10,218 nucleotides of DNA from Christensenella sp. (GCA_019420085.1 JAHZHV010000180.1:1-10218), one strand, 5' to 3'. Positions 1 through 6,237 are shown, counted from the stretch's first letter. Program-made: numbers and translations. The notes: generated by a model not told the origin, from the sequence alone.

Positions 1-418
1 CGACGGTCACGCCGCAGCCGTGTGCGGCCTCGATGACCTTCTTGGTGATGGCGATGTTCTCCTCAAAGGAGCACATGGAGGCGTCGATCATGACGGAGGT
101 AGCGCCCAGCTTGATGGAGCGGATGCAGCCCTCATACGTGCGGCAGTGATCCAGATGGATGCACACGGGCACGGGAGAGATGTCGGCGCGATAGCGGACG
201 AAGTTCATGAAAATTTTGGCGTCCCACGGATCCTTGGCCTTGCTTTCCGCGGCGTTGGGGTCGGTCCAGTCGCCGATCTGGATGATTACAGGAGTCTTGG
301 TCTCTTCTGCGGCGCCGAGAATTGCCTCGACCGCACCGTAGTCGTTGACGTTGAACGCGCCGACGCCATAGTGACCTTCGCGAGCCTTGAGAAGAATGTC
401 ATTACCGTTTACAAGCAT
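1..418 (-). CDS. Class II fructose/ketose-bisphosphate aldolase, N-terminal part (runs off left edge)
   Basis: Reading leftward from the ATG at 418 there are 139 open codons with no stop, so the 3' half lies outside the window. The family performs zinc-dependent reversible aldol cleavage of fructose-1,6-bisphosphate or a related ketose bisphosphate, giving DHAP and an aldehyde, in the cytoplasm. Visible family marks are GVGAFNVND (residues 18-26), the HLDH motif (88-91; by homology Asp90 is the catalytic acid and His91 a zinc ligand), and GATSVMIDAS followed by FEENI (105-122). The later zinc-ligand histidines are beyond the edge. A GGAGG at 428-432 lies 9 nt before the start and fixes it. 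Odd points: HLDHC replaces the usual HLDHG, and a long Asp/Trp/Lys-rich stretch (about 49-70) precedes the motif. It could be a tagatose-bisphosphate (GatY/KbaY-like) or other ketose-bisphosphate aldolase; substrate specificity cannot be told from this half. Confidence 0.9.
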   Translation of the reverse strand, partial: MLVNGNDILLKAREGHYGVGAFNVNDYGAVEAILGAAEETKTPVIIQIGDWTDPNAAESKAKDPWDAKIFMNFVRYRADISPVPVCIHLDHCRTYEGCIRSIKLGATSVMIDASMCSFEENIAITKKVIEAAHGCGVTV

Positions 419-455
419 GTTCGTATTCCTCCAAACAGAGTTTTTACATCACCGC

Positions 456-473
456 CGCAGGCGACCTCCTGCG
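456..473 (-). promoter_or_regulatory. Leader hairpin upstream of the aldolase gene
   Basis: Perfect 6-bp inverted repeat CGCAGG/CCTGCG with a 6-nt loop. On the minus strand the 3' edge of the first arm plus the loop contain AGGAGGT, a good Shine-Dalgarno sequence placed 11-14 nt before a GTG-ATG-TAA triplet run (444-452). The hairpin lies in the inferred 5' leader of the aldolase mRNA. Any regulatory role is inference. Confidence 0.35.
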
Positions 474-516
474 AACGTGAATGTGCGCTTGACGATGGCG
501 GATGCCATACATATCT

Positions 517-544
517 ACTATACCACCAATACATTTGTTTTAAA
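517..544 (-). promoter_or_regulatory. Putative promoter of the aldolase gene
   Basis: Minus-strand TTTAAA (539-544), a 16-nt spacer, then TATAGT (517-522), in an AT-rich island within GC-rich DNA. The -35 is weak (4/6) and the -10 good (5/6). It would give a leader of about 90 nt before the ATG at 418. It lies between the glgP terminator and the aldolase start, where a promoter is expected. Confidence 0.45.
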
Positions 545-627
545 AGGTATTTTCACAAAGATCGTGTTTGAATCTGCGTATTTTGCAGGCGGATCTGTGA
601 AAACAGACGTGATGCTTCTACACAAAG

Positions 628-669
628 AAAACAGACGCCGCGTCCCTGAAAAGACACGGCGTCCGTTTT
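628..669 (-). terminator. Rho-independent terminator after glgP, potentially bidirectional
   Basis: A 17-bp stem (628-644 with 653-669, two G-T wobbles) and an 8-nt loop. The outer arms are AAAA and TTTT, so on the minus strand the GC-rich stem ends in a T run. It starts 9 bp past the glgP stop and separates glgP from the downstream aldolase gene, which supports two transcripts. The symmetry means it could also stop plus-strand transcription. Confidence 0.85.
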
Positions 670-677
670 ATTCAGCA

Positions 678-3140
678 TCAGAACGGTTTTTCAAACGGCG
701 TCAGATGCCAGATTTTGTCATTGTATTCGGTAATGGTGCGGTCGCTGGAGAAGACGCCGCTGTGCGCCGTATTGCACACGGCCTTCTTCCACCAAAGATC
801 CGCATTGTGGTAATCGTGCGCCATGCGGTCGCTGGTTTCACTGTAGCTTGCATAGTCGGCAAGCAGCAGGTAGGTATCCACATCCACAAGGCTGTGATAG
901 ACGTCCAGGAACTGCCCCGGGCGATCCGCGGGCAGCTCGTCGCTTGTGATCGTGTCCAGGATCCGGCGGATGACCGCGCTGCCTGCATAGATATCGCTGG
1001 GCCGGTAGTTGGCGCGCAGCTGATCGTTCTGCTCGGCGGTGTTGCCAAAAATGTAGATATTGTCCGCGCCGACGGCGTCCAGCATTTCCACGTTCGCGCC
1101 GTCAAGCGTGCCCAGCGTCAGCGCGCCGTTTAACATAAACTTCATGTTGCCGGTGCCCGAGGCCTCTTTGCCGGCGGTGGAGATCTGTTCGCTGATATCC
1201 GCGGCGGGAATGAGTACTTCGGCAAGGGAGACGCAGTAGTTGGGCAGGAATACGATGCGGATCCTGTCGCGTGTGACCGGATTGCGCTGGATCATGTCGC
1301 CCACGGCGTGGATGAGGCGGATGATCTGCTTTGCCATGTAATAGCTGCCCGCCGCCTTTGCCGCAAAGAAGAATACGCGCGCAGGGATATCCGCGTTCGG
1401 ATCGTCGCACAGGCGGTTGTAAAGCTCGATGATATGCAGCAGGTTTAAAAGCTGGCGCTTGTATTCGTGCAGGCGCTTGGCCTGGCAGTCGAAGATGGCG
1501 TGCGTGTCGACGCTGACGTTCATATGCTTCTGGCACCAGGCGGCAAGACGCTCCTTATTCTCCTGCTTTACGGCGGCAAAGCGCTGGCGGAATGCCGCGT
1601 CGTCGGCGTAGGGGGCAAGGTCCTCCAGACGGTTTAAGTCGTGCCGCCACGCCGTGCCGATCGTCTCGTCCAGCAGACCGCTTAAGCCCGGGTTTGCCTT
1701 CATCAGCCAGCGCCGCGGCGTGATGCCGTTGGTGATGCCGATGAATTTGTCGTCAAATTCCACGAAATTGTGGAACACGTCGTCGCGCAGGATCTGTGCA
1801 TGCAGCTGCGATACGCCGTTGACGCAGTGGCTCATTGCCACGGACAAATTGGCCATGCGCACCTGGTCGTAGGCGATGATCGCCATGTCGCTGATGCGCT
1901 GCATCTGTCCCGGGAAGCGCTGGGCCAGCTCCTGGCAGTAGCGGTTGTTGATTGCGTCGGTGATCTGCCAGATGCGCGGCAGAAGCTCGCGGTAAAGCTG
2001 TGAGGGCCACTTTTCAAGCGCCTCGACCATGATCGTATGGTTCGTGTAGCAGAACACGTCCCGCGTCACGCGGTAGGCCTCCTCAAAGCCCATGCCCTCC
2101 TCGTCCATGAGGATGCGCATCAGTTCGGGAATCGCAAGCGCCGGATGCGTATCGTTGATGTGGATGACGACCTTATCCGCAAGCAGCGACAGCGGACGCC
2201 CCGGATAGCGCTTTTTGTAGTCCTTGATGATGTACTGTACCGTCGCGGAGGTAAAGAAATAGTGCTGCTTTAAGCGCAGCGTCTTGCCCTGCAGGTGGTC
2301 GTCGGCAGGGTACAGGACCTTGGAGATGACCTCGGCCAGCTCCTTTTCCTCGGAGGCGCGCATGTAGTCGCCGCTTGCAAAGGCGTCCATGTCGATGGAC
2401 TTGGGCGACTTGGCGCTCCAAAGGCGAAGGGAAAGCGCGGTATCGGTGTCGTAGCCCAGAATCGGAATGTCGTACGGCACGGCGATGACGTGCGTGGCGT
2501 CCTCGTAACGCACGCGCAGGCGGCCCTGCGACCAGTCCTCCACGACGCGGCCGCCGAAGACGATGTCCATCGCGTCGTCCGGTACGGGCACCTCCCAGAT
2601 GTTGCCGTCGTCCAGCCAGCTGTCGGGCAGCTCCATCTGCTGGCCGCCGACGATGTACTGCTTGAACAGCCCGTATTCATAGCGGATGCCGCAGCCCATC
2701 GCGGGCAGATCGAGCGTCGCCAGAGAATCCATGAAGCAGGCGGCAAGACGGCCCAGGCCGCCGTTGCCCAGCGCGGCCTCCGGCTCGACCTCTTCCAGCT
2801 CCGGCAGCGTGATGTTCAGCTGTGCAAGCGCTGCACGGTACGCCTCGTCCTGGCACAGGTTGATCAGATTCGCCGTCAGCGACCGTCCGATCAGAAACTC
2901 GATCGAAAGATAATAGACCCGCTTTTTCTGCTGCTTGACGCGCGCCGTGCGCGTGGCAGCCCACTTGCCGACGATTTCGTCACGCGCCACGAGCGCGACG
3001 GCTTTATAAAGGTGATTTTCCGTGGCTTCTTCAATGGTACGCCCGAAATGCAGGCGCAGTTTTTCCGAAATGGCGGACAGGATTTCCTGCTTTTTCTGTT
3101 CCAGTTGTGCATTCTGGCCGGTCTGTTGTTGCTTTGCCAT
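678..3140 (-). CDS. glgP: Glycogen/alpha-glucan phosphorylase
   Basis: 820 aa, within the usual 750-850 aa of the family. The enzyme cleaves alpha-1,4-glucan with phosphate, releasing glucose-1-phosphate, using pyridoxal phosphate in the cytoplasm. Diagnostic pieces: YYLSIEFLIGR (76-86), EPEAALGNGGLGRLAACF (119-136), and the PLP signature EASGTGNMKFMLNGAL, whose Lys667 forms the Schiff base, followed by GTLDGANVEM. The reading frame also allows an ATG at 3194, but that one has no ribosome site and sits about 3 nt from the inferred transcript start. The ATG at 3140 has AGGAGG 6 nt before it, so it is chosen. The N-terminus is short and lacks the extended regulatory region of animal enzymes (inference from length). 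It is transcribed alone from a strong promoter and ended by its own hairpin. No other glg genes are in the window. Confidence 0.97.
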   Translation of the reverse strand: MAKQQQTGQNAQLEQKKQEILSAISEKLRLHFGRTIEEATENHLYKAVALVARDEIVGKWAATRTARVKQQKKRVYYLSIEFLIGRSLTANLINLCQDEAYRAALAQLNITLPELEEVEPEAALGNGGLGRLAACFMDSLATLDLPAMGCGIRYEYGLFKQYIVGGQQMELPDSWLDDGNIWEVPVPDDAMDIVFGGRVVEDWSQGRLRVRYEDATHVIAVPYDIPILGYDTDTALSLRLWSAKSPKSIDMDAFASGDYMRASEEKELAEVISKVLYPADDHLQGKTLRLKQHYFFTSATVQYIIKDYKKRYPGRPLSLLADKVVIHINDTHPALAIPELMRILMDEEGMGFEEAYRVTRDVFCYTNHTIMVEALEKWPSQLYRELLPRIWQITDAINNRYCQELAQRFPGQMQRISDMAIIAYDQVRMANLSVAMSHCVNGVSQLHAQILRDDVFHNFVEFDDKFIGITNGITPRRWLMKANPGLSGLLDETIGTAWRHDLNRLEDLAPYADDAAFRQRFAAVKQENKERLAAWCQKHMNVSVDTHAIFDCQAKRLHEYKRQLLNLLHIIELYNRLCDDPNADIPARVFFFAAKAAGSYYMAKQIIRLIHAVGDMIQRNPVTRDRIRIVFLPNYCVSLAEVLIPAADISEQISTAGKEASGTGNMKFMLNGALTLGTLDGANVEMLDAVGADNIYIFGNTAEQNDQLRANYRPSDIYAGSAVIRRILDTITSDELPADRPGQFLDVYHSLVDVDTYLLLADYASYSETSDRMAHDYHNADLWWKKAVCNTAHSGVFSSDRTITEYNDKIWHLTPFEKPF

Positions 3141-3146
3141 GGAAGC

Positions 3147-3152
3147 CCTCCT
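3147..3152 (-). promoter_or_regulatory. Ribosome binding site that fixes the glgP start
   Basis: AGGAGG on the minus strand, 6 nt before the ATG at 3140. Its match to the 16S 3' end decides between this start and the upstream in-frame ATG at 3194, which has no such site. Confidence 0.8.
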
Positions 3153-3203
3153 TGCATTTGCAGTTTGCGCCGGATGCGCCGGCGAATGGAACATAACGCA
3201 AAT

Positions 3204-3232
3204 ATTTTATAGTATTTTACGGGTGCTGTCAA
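3204..3232 (-). promoter_or_regulatory. Strong housekeeping promoter of glgP
   Basis: Minus-strand TTGACA (3227-3232, 6/6), a 17-nt spacer, then TAAAAT (3204-3209, 5/6), with an A/T-rich spacer end. Transcription should begin near 3197, giving a leader of about 57 nt. This is the best consensus promoter in the window. Confidence 0.8.
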
Positions 3233-3290
3233 AAAATGTATGCAAAATGATCGTTTCAGGTGCTGCCGGGCGACGCGGTGCGCATAAATC

Positions 3291-3299
3291 TGCTATACT
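3291..3299 (+). promoter_or_regulatory. Extended -10 promoter of the flavoprotein gene
   Basis: TGC followed by TATACT (3294-3299) is an extended -10 element. At 17 nt upstream there is no recognisable -35 (CGACGC). The inferred transcript start is about 3306, giving a leader of about 57 nt. It lies divergent to the glgP promoter, about 60 bp away. Confidence 0.5.
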
Positions 3300-3309
3300 G
3301 GAACAAACA

Positions 3310-3340
3310 CGGCGGCAGAGCCGCCGCAAATGATATTTGC
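3310..3340 (+). promoter_or_regulatory. Two tandem small inverted repeats in the flavoprotein leader
   Basis: CGGCGGC/GCCGCCG (3310-3326, 3-nt AGA loop) abuts GCAAAT/ATTTGC (3326-3340, 3-nt GAT loop); the two share base 3326. Neither is followed by a T run, so they are not terminators. They sit between the promoter and the ribosome site and could be an operator or a structured leader. The role is unknown. Confidence 0.4.
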
Positions 3341-3362
3341 AGAAAAAGGAAGCGATCAAACG

Positions 3363-3908
3363 ATGAACGTAGTAGCTGTCATTGCAAGTCCGCATCGCGA
3401 CGGGCCGGGCGCGCGGCTGAGCATGCAGGCCGTGCAGGGGGCAAGAAGCGCCGGACATACGGTGGACGTGTTTTATTTAAACGATATGAACGTGCGCGGC
3501 TGTCAGGGCTGCGGCGCATGCAAAAAAGCGGATATTGACTGCGTGGTTGGGGACGATCTTGCACCCTACTGGGAGAAACTGCACGGCGCCGATGCGCTGA
3601 TTGTATCCGCGCCCAACTATGCGGGCAACGTCTGCGGCCCGGCTATCACTTACATGAACCGGCACTATTGCCTGATCGATGCGGCGCATAAGCCCCGTAT
3701 TCATGCCGGCATAAAACTTATCGGCATCTTTACCCAGGGCTACGGCGACCGGAATTTCTACCTGGATGCCTACAGACATTTCCTGGCGGACTTTGAGGCG
3801 CGGGGGATGCGGACGAAGGATTTGATTGTGCATGTGCGCGCCGACGGCGAGATAACGGACGATCATCCGCTTGCAAAACGCGCCTGGCAGGCCGGCAATA
3901 CGCTGTAA
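3363..3908 (+). CDS. Flavodoxin-fold NAD(P)H-dependent oxidoreductase (FMN reductase family) with CX2CX2CX6C motif
   Basis: 181 aa. It opens with a beta strand and a phosphate-binding loop (VVAVIASPHRDGPGARL, residues 3-19), as in NADPH-dependent FMN reductase and iron-sulfur flavoprotein families. Next come GCQGCGACKKADIDC (46-60; Cys47, 50, 53 and 60) with a following DD, then SAPNYAGNVCGP (82-93), the usual second flavin-contacting loop. FMN binding and electron transfer from NAD(P)H are family knowledge; the electron acceptor is not identifiable. The Cys spacing resembles the cluster motif of iron-sulfur flavoproteins, but many plain reductases of this family carry the same motif, so an Fe-S cluster is not proven. 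The start at 3363 has an AAGGAAG site 10 nt upstream; the in-frame ATT/ATG-less extension to 3330 overlaps a leader inverted repeat and is rejected. It appears to be a single-gene transcript. Confidence 0.85.
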   Translation: MNVVAVIASPHRDGPGARLSMQAVQGARSAGHTVDVFYLNDMNVRGCQGCGACKKADIDCVVGDDLAPYWEKLHGADALIVSAPNYAGNVCGPAITYMNRHYCLIDAAHKPRIHAGIKLIGIFTQGYGDRNFYLDAYRHFLADFEARGMRTKDLIVHVRADGEITDDHPLAKRAWQAGNTL

Positions 3909-3965
3909 GACGGATACCGCCCGTCCGCGCACGGTATTGGGCGGCATTAAAATGGTATGAAGAAT

Positions 3966-4010
3966 CTTGCAACAGACGCGCAGTTGGCGTATTCTGTTGC
4001 AGGGTTTTTT
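3966..4010 (+). terminator. Hairpin plus T6 between the flavoprotein and the first AKR gene
   Basis: CTTGCAACAGA (3966-3976) pairs with TCTGTTGCAGG (3993-4003, one G-T pair), with a 16-nt loop and six T (4005-4010). It is a convincing intrinsic terminator for the flavoprotein gene. It ends only 24 bp before the AKR start at 4035, and a possible promoter (TTGCAA, 17 nt, TATTCT) is embedded in the hairpin itself, so it may instead act as a leader attenuator. Confidence 0.75.
3968..3996 (+). promoter_or_regulatory. Possible promoter of the first AKR gene, embedded in a hairpin
   Basis: TTGCAA (3968-3973), a 17-nt spacer and TATTCT (3991-3996); each hexamer matches consensus at 4 of 6 positions. 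It is listed because only 24 bp separate the T run from the AKR start, too little for a whole promoter, so the gene needs either this site, an upstream site, or read-through. A weaker alternative is TTGGGC-17-AAGAAT upstream of the hairpin. Confidence 0.25.
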
Positions 4011-4034
4011 AATTTGTAACTGGAGGAAGGTAAC

Positions 4035-5000
4035 ATGCGTTACAAAAAGTTCGGCAACACCGACATGAATGTCTCGGCCATGGCCGTGGGCACTTGGGCC
4101 ATCGGCGGCGATCGCTGGGGCGATGACGTCAATGACAAAGACTCCATCGATGCGATTCGCGCGATGCTCGATCGCGGCGTCAACTTTATCGATACTGCGC
4201 CGGTTTACGGCCACGGTCATTCCGAGCGCGTCGTCGGACAGGCCATCAAGGGCTACGACCGCTCCAAGCTTTTCATCTCCACCAAATTCGGTCTGACCTG
4301 GGATGACAACGAGCCTTCCGCGCCGCATAAGCGCAACGCAACGTATGCCAACTGCATGCGTGAGATCGACGACTCTTTGCGCCGTCTGGATACCGATTAT
4401 ATCGACGTGTACATCGTGCACTGGCCGGATACGGAGCTCAACACGCCCGCGGAGGAGACGATGCGCGCGCTGCAGGAGCTGAAAAAGGCCGGCAAGATCC
4501 GCTACATCGGCGTGTCCAACTATTCCGTCGAGCAGATTGAGGATATCATGCGCTACGGCAAGGTCGACGCCCAGCAGCCGCCGTATTCGATGGTCAACCG
4601 CTCCATGGAAGACCTCATGCGCTGGGGACATGAGCACGGTCTTGCAAACATGACCTACGGCTCTTTGGGTTCCGGCATTCTGACCGGCTCGATCCGCACG
4701 CTTCCCAAGTTCGACGCAAACGATCTTCGCGTCACGTTCTATGACTACTTCAAGGAGCCCAAGTTCTCCCGCGTGATGGCGCTTTTGAAGACGCTTGACA
4801 AGATCGCCGAGGCGCATCACTGCCCCGTGGCGCAGGTTGCCGTCAACTGGTCCACGCAGAACCCGCTTGCGGATATCTGCCTGATGGGCGTGCGCAACCC
4901 GCGCGAGGCCGCCGAGAACTGCGCTGCGTTTGAATGGACGCTGTCGGATGAGGAAATGGCCGTCATCAATCGCGCCATTGACGAAACCGTCGGCAAGTGA
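4035..5000 (+). CDS. Aldo/keto reductase, first of tandem pair (AKR11/IolS-like)
   Basis: 321 aa, the normal size for a single (beta/alpha)8-barrel AKR. These enzymes reduce aldehydes or ketones (often sugars) with NADPH in the cytoplasm. The catalytic tetrad is intact: Asp53 and Tyr58 in DTAPVYG, Lys84 in STKFG, and His129 in IVHWPD. GKIRYIGVSNYS and MGVRNPREAAEN (cofactor end) are further family marks. The NDLRVTFYDYFK stretch resembles the GDLR region of IolS-type AKR11 proteins; the substrate is not deducible. The start is set by GGAGG (4022-4026) 8 nt upstream. Codons strongly favour C-ending Asp/Asn/Phe/Ile forms, suggesting high expression (impression, not computed). The next gene is a paralogue about 86% identical. 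Confidence 0.95.
   Translation: MRYKKFGNTDMNVSAMAVGTWAIGGDRWGDDVNDKDSIDAIRAMLDRGVNFIDTAPVYGHGHSERVVGQAIKGYDRSKLFISTKFGLTWDDNEPSAPHKRNATYANCMREIDDSLRRLDTDYIDVYIVHWPDTELNTPAEETMRALQELKKAGKIRYIGVSNYSVEQIEDIMRYGKVDAQQPPYSMVNRSMEDLMRWGHEHGLANMTYGSLGSGILTGSIRTLPKFDANDLRVTFYDYFKEPKFSRVMALLKTLDKIAEAHHCPVAQVAVNWSTQNPLADICLMGVRNPREAAENCAAFEWTLSDEEMAVINRAIDETVGK
4781..4897 (+). repeat. 117-nt tract identical in both AKR genes (copy 1)
   Basis: Every base from 4781 to 4897 equals 5968 to 6084 by direct comparison. It covers a C-terminal barrel segment from LLKTLDKIAEAHHC to the cofactor-end MGVRN. Neighbouring parts of the two genes carry many synonymous changes, so this patch looks homogenised. Confidence 0.85.
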
Positions 5001-5030
5001 TGATTGCCTGCGGGCTGTAAACAAAAACAA

Positions 5031-5066
5031 AAGGGGAACCTCCCTGGGGGTGGGGGTTCCTTTTTT
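5031..5066 (+). terminator. Terminator of the first AKR gene
   Basis: GGAACC (5035-5040) pairs with GGTTCC (5055-5060), with outer A/G-T pairs and extra G-rich inner pairing, followed by six T (5061-5066). It lies 35-65 bp past the stop and separates the two AKR transcripts. Confidence 0.8.
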
Positions 5067-5068
5067 GT

Positions 5069-5096
5069 CTGTTTGGGTATCTGTTCGAACAAACAG
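5069..5096. promoter_or_regulatory. Nested inverted repeats upstream of the second AKR gene
   Basis: CTGTTTG (5069-5075) and CAAACAG (5090-5096) are inverted copies. They flank and overlap the perfect 10-bp palindrome TGTTCGAACA (5082-5091). There is no T run of terminator type. The position, about 45 bp upstream of the putative -35, fits an activator site or a second stem after the terminator. Function is inferred only. Confidence 0.3.
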
Positions 5097-5139
5097 GAAA
5101 AAGTATACCGTTTTACACAAAAAAAACACGAAGCGTTAC

Positions 5140-5168
5140 TTGCATGTGCGATGGATTTGGATTATAGT
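5140..5168 (+). promoter_or_regulatory. Putative promoter of the second AKR gene
   Basis: TTGCAT (5140-5145, 3/6), a 17-nt spacer and TATAGT (5163-5168, 5/6) in AT-rich DNA. The expected leader is about 50 nt. With the terminator upstream it shows the second AKR gene can be expressed independently of the first. Confidence 0.5.
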
Positions 5169-5224
5169 GTTCGTGGAGAAGTTTCCAGTAAATTAAATAC
5201 ATTTTTTTTACGGAGGAAAGACAC

Positions 5225-6187
5225 ATGCGTTACAAGAAGTTTGGCAACACCGACATGAATGTCTCGGCCATGGCCGTGGGTACCTGGGCTATCGGCGGCG
5301 ATCGCTGGGGCGACGACGTCAATGACCGCGATTCCATCGATGCGATCCGCGCCATGCTGGATAACGGCGTCAACTTCATCGACACTGCGCCGGTTTATGG
5401 CTGCGGCCATTCCGAGCACGTCGTCGGACAGGCCATCAAGGGCTACGACCGCTCCAAGCTTTTCATCTCCACCAAGTTCGGTCTGACCTGGCCGAAGGGC
5501 CCCGGCACGGAGATCGTCAAGAACGCTTCGTATGCCAACTGCATGCGTGAGATCGACGAGTCGCTGAAGCTGCTTGGCACCGACTATGTTGACATCTATA
5601 TCGTGCACTGGCCGGATATCGATACCAAAGCGCCCGCAGAGGAGACGATGCGCGCACTGCAGGATCTGAAGAAGGCCGGCAAGATCCGCTACATCGGCGT
5701 GTCCAACTATTCCATCGAGCAGATCGAGGAGATCGAGCAGTTTGGCAAGGTCGACGCGCAGCAGCCCCCGTTCTCCATGGTTAACCGCTCCATGGAAGAC
5801 CTGATGCGCTGGGGTCATGAGCATGGCATCGGCAACATGACTTACGGTTCTCTTGGTTCCGGTATCCTGACCGGTGCGATCCGTGAGCTGCCGCACTTTG
5901 ATGAGAACGACCTTCGCGTGACGTTCTACGACTACTTCAAGGAGCCCAAGTTCTCCCGCGTGATGGAGCTTTTGAAGACGCTTGACAAGATCGCCGAGGC
6001 GCATCACTGCCCCGTGGCGCAGGTTGCCGTCAACTGGTCCACGCAGAACCCGCTTGCGGATATCTGCCTGATGGGCGTGCGCAATGCGCGTGAGGCTGTG
6101 GAGAACTGCGCTGCATTTGATTGGATGCTTTCCGACGAGGAGATCGCCACGATCAACCGTGCGATCGACGAGACTGTCGGCAAGTAA
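5225..6187 (+). CDS. Aldo/keto reductase, second of tandem pair (AKR11/IolS-like)
   Basis: 320 aa, one residue shorter than its upstream paralogue. Asp53, Tyr58, Lys84 and His128 form an intact catalytic tetrad, so it should be an active NADPH-dependent carbonyl reductase. The first 34 residues are the same as in the partner. Differences cluster just after Lys84 (residues 90-99, almost entirely replaced and one residue shorter), just after HWPD (131-135), and at Cys60 (His60 in the partner) beside the active-site Tyr. These places border the substrate pocket in AKRs, so a changed substrate range is plausible. The start follows GGAGG (5212-5216) at 8 nt. It has its own promoter and terminator. 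Confidence 0.95.
   Translation: MRYKKFGNTDMNVSAMAVGTWAIGGDRWGDDVNDRDSIDAIRAMLDNGVNFIDTAPVYGCGHSEHVVGQAIKGYDRSKLFISTKFGLTWPKGPGTEIVKNASYANCMREIDESLKLLGTDYVDIYIVHWPDIDTKAPAEETMRALQDLKKAGKIRYIGVSNYSIEQIEEIEQFGKVDAQQPPFSMVNRSMEDLMRWGHEHGIGNMTYGSLGSGILTGAIRELPHFDENDLRVTFYDYFKEPKFSRVMELLKTLDKIAEAHHCPVAQVAVNWSTQNPLADICLMGVRNAREAVENCAAFDWMLSDEEIATINRAIDETVGK
5968..6084 (+). repeat. 117-nt tract identical in both AKR genes (copy 2)
   Basis: Second copy of the identical patch at 4781-4897. It is bounded on the left by a nonsynonymous change (Glu GAG here, Ala GCG in copy 1) and on the right by ACC/CCG versus AAT/GCG-type divergence. Confidence 0.85.
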
Positions 6188-6210
6188 GAAATCTGTAATT
6201 TGCAATGATA

Positions 6211-6237
6211 CAAAAGAGCCGCCTGGCGGCTCTTTTG
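6211..6237 (+). terminator. Terminator of the second AKR gene, bidirectional shape
   Basis: A perfect 12-bp stem, CAAAAGAGCCGC with GCGGCTCTTTTG, and a 3-nt CTG loop, followed by TTTGT. It begins 23 bp after the stop and ends 24 bp before the GNAT start. The A run before the stem mirrors the T run, so it could work on either strand. Confidence 0.85.

Noticed and set aside
594..607. TCTGT-GAAA-ACAGA mini-hairpin in the region upstream of the aldolase promoter
   Set aside because: A 5-bp stem outside the inferred transcript; too short to support a function.
2295..3212. 305-codon plus-strand open frame opposite glgP
   Set aside because: Shadow of glgP, with no ribosome site and no domain.
3477..5129. 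550-codon open frame on the minus strand opposite the flavoprotein and first AKR gene
   Set aside because: It is antisense to two genes with intact catalytic motifs, has no recognisable domain, and arises because C/G-ending codons leave few stops on the opposite strand.
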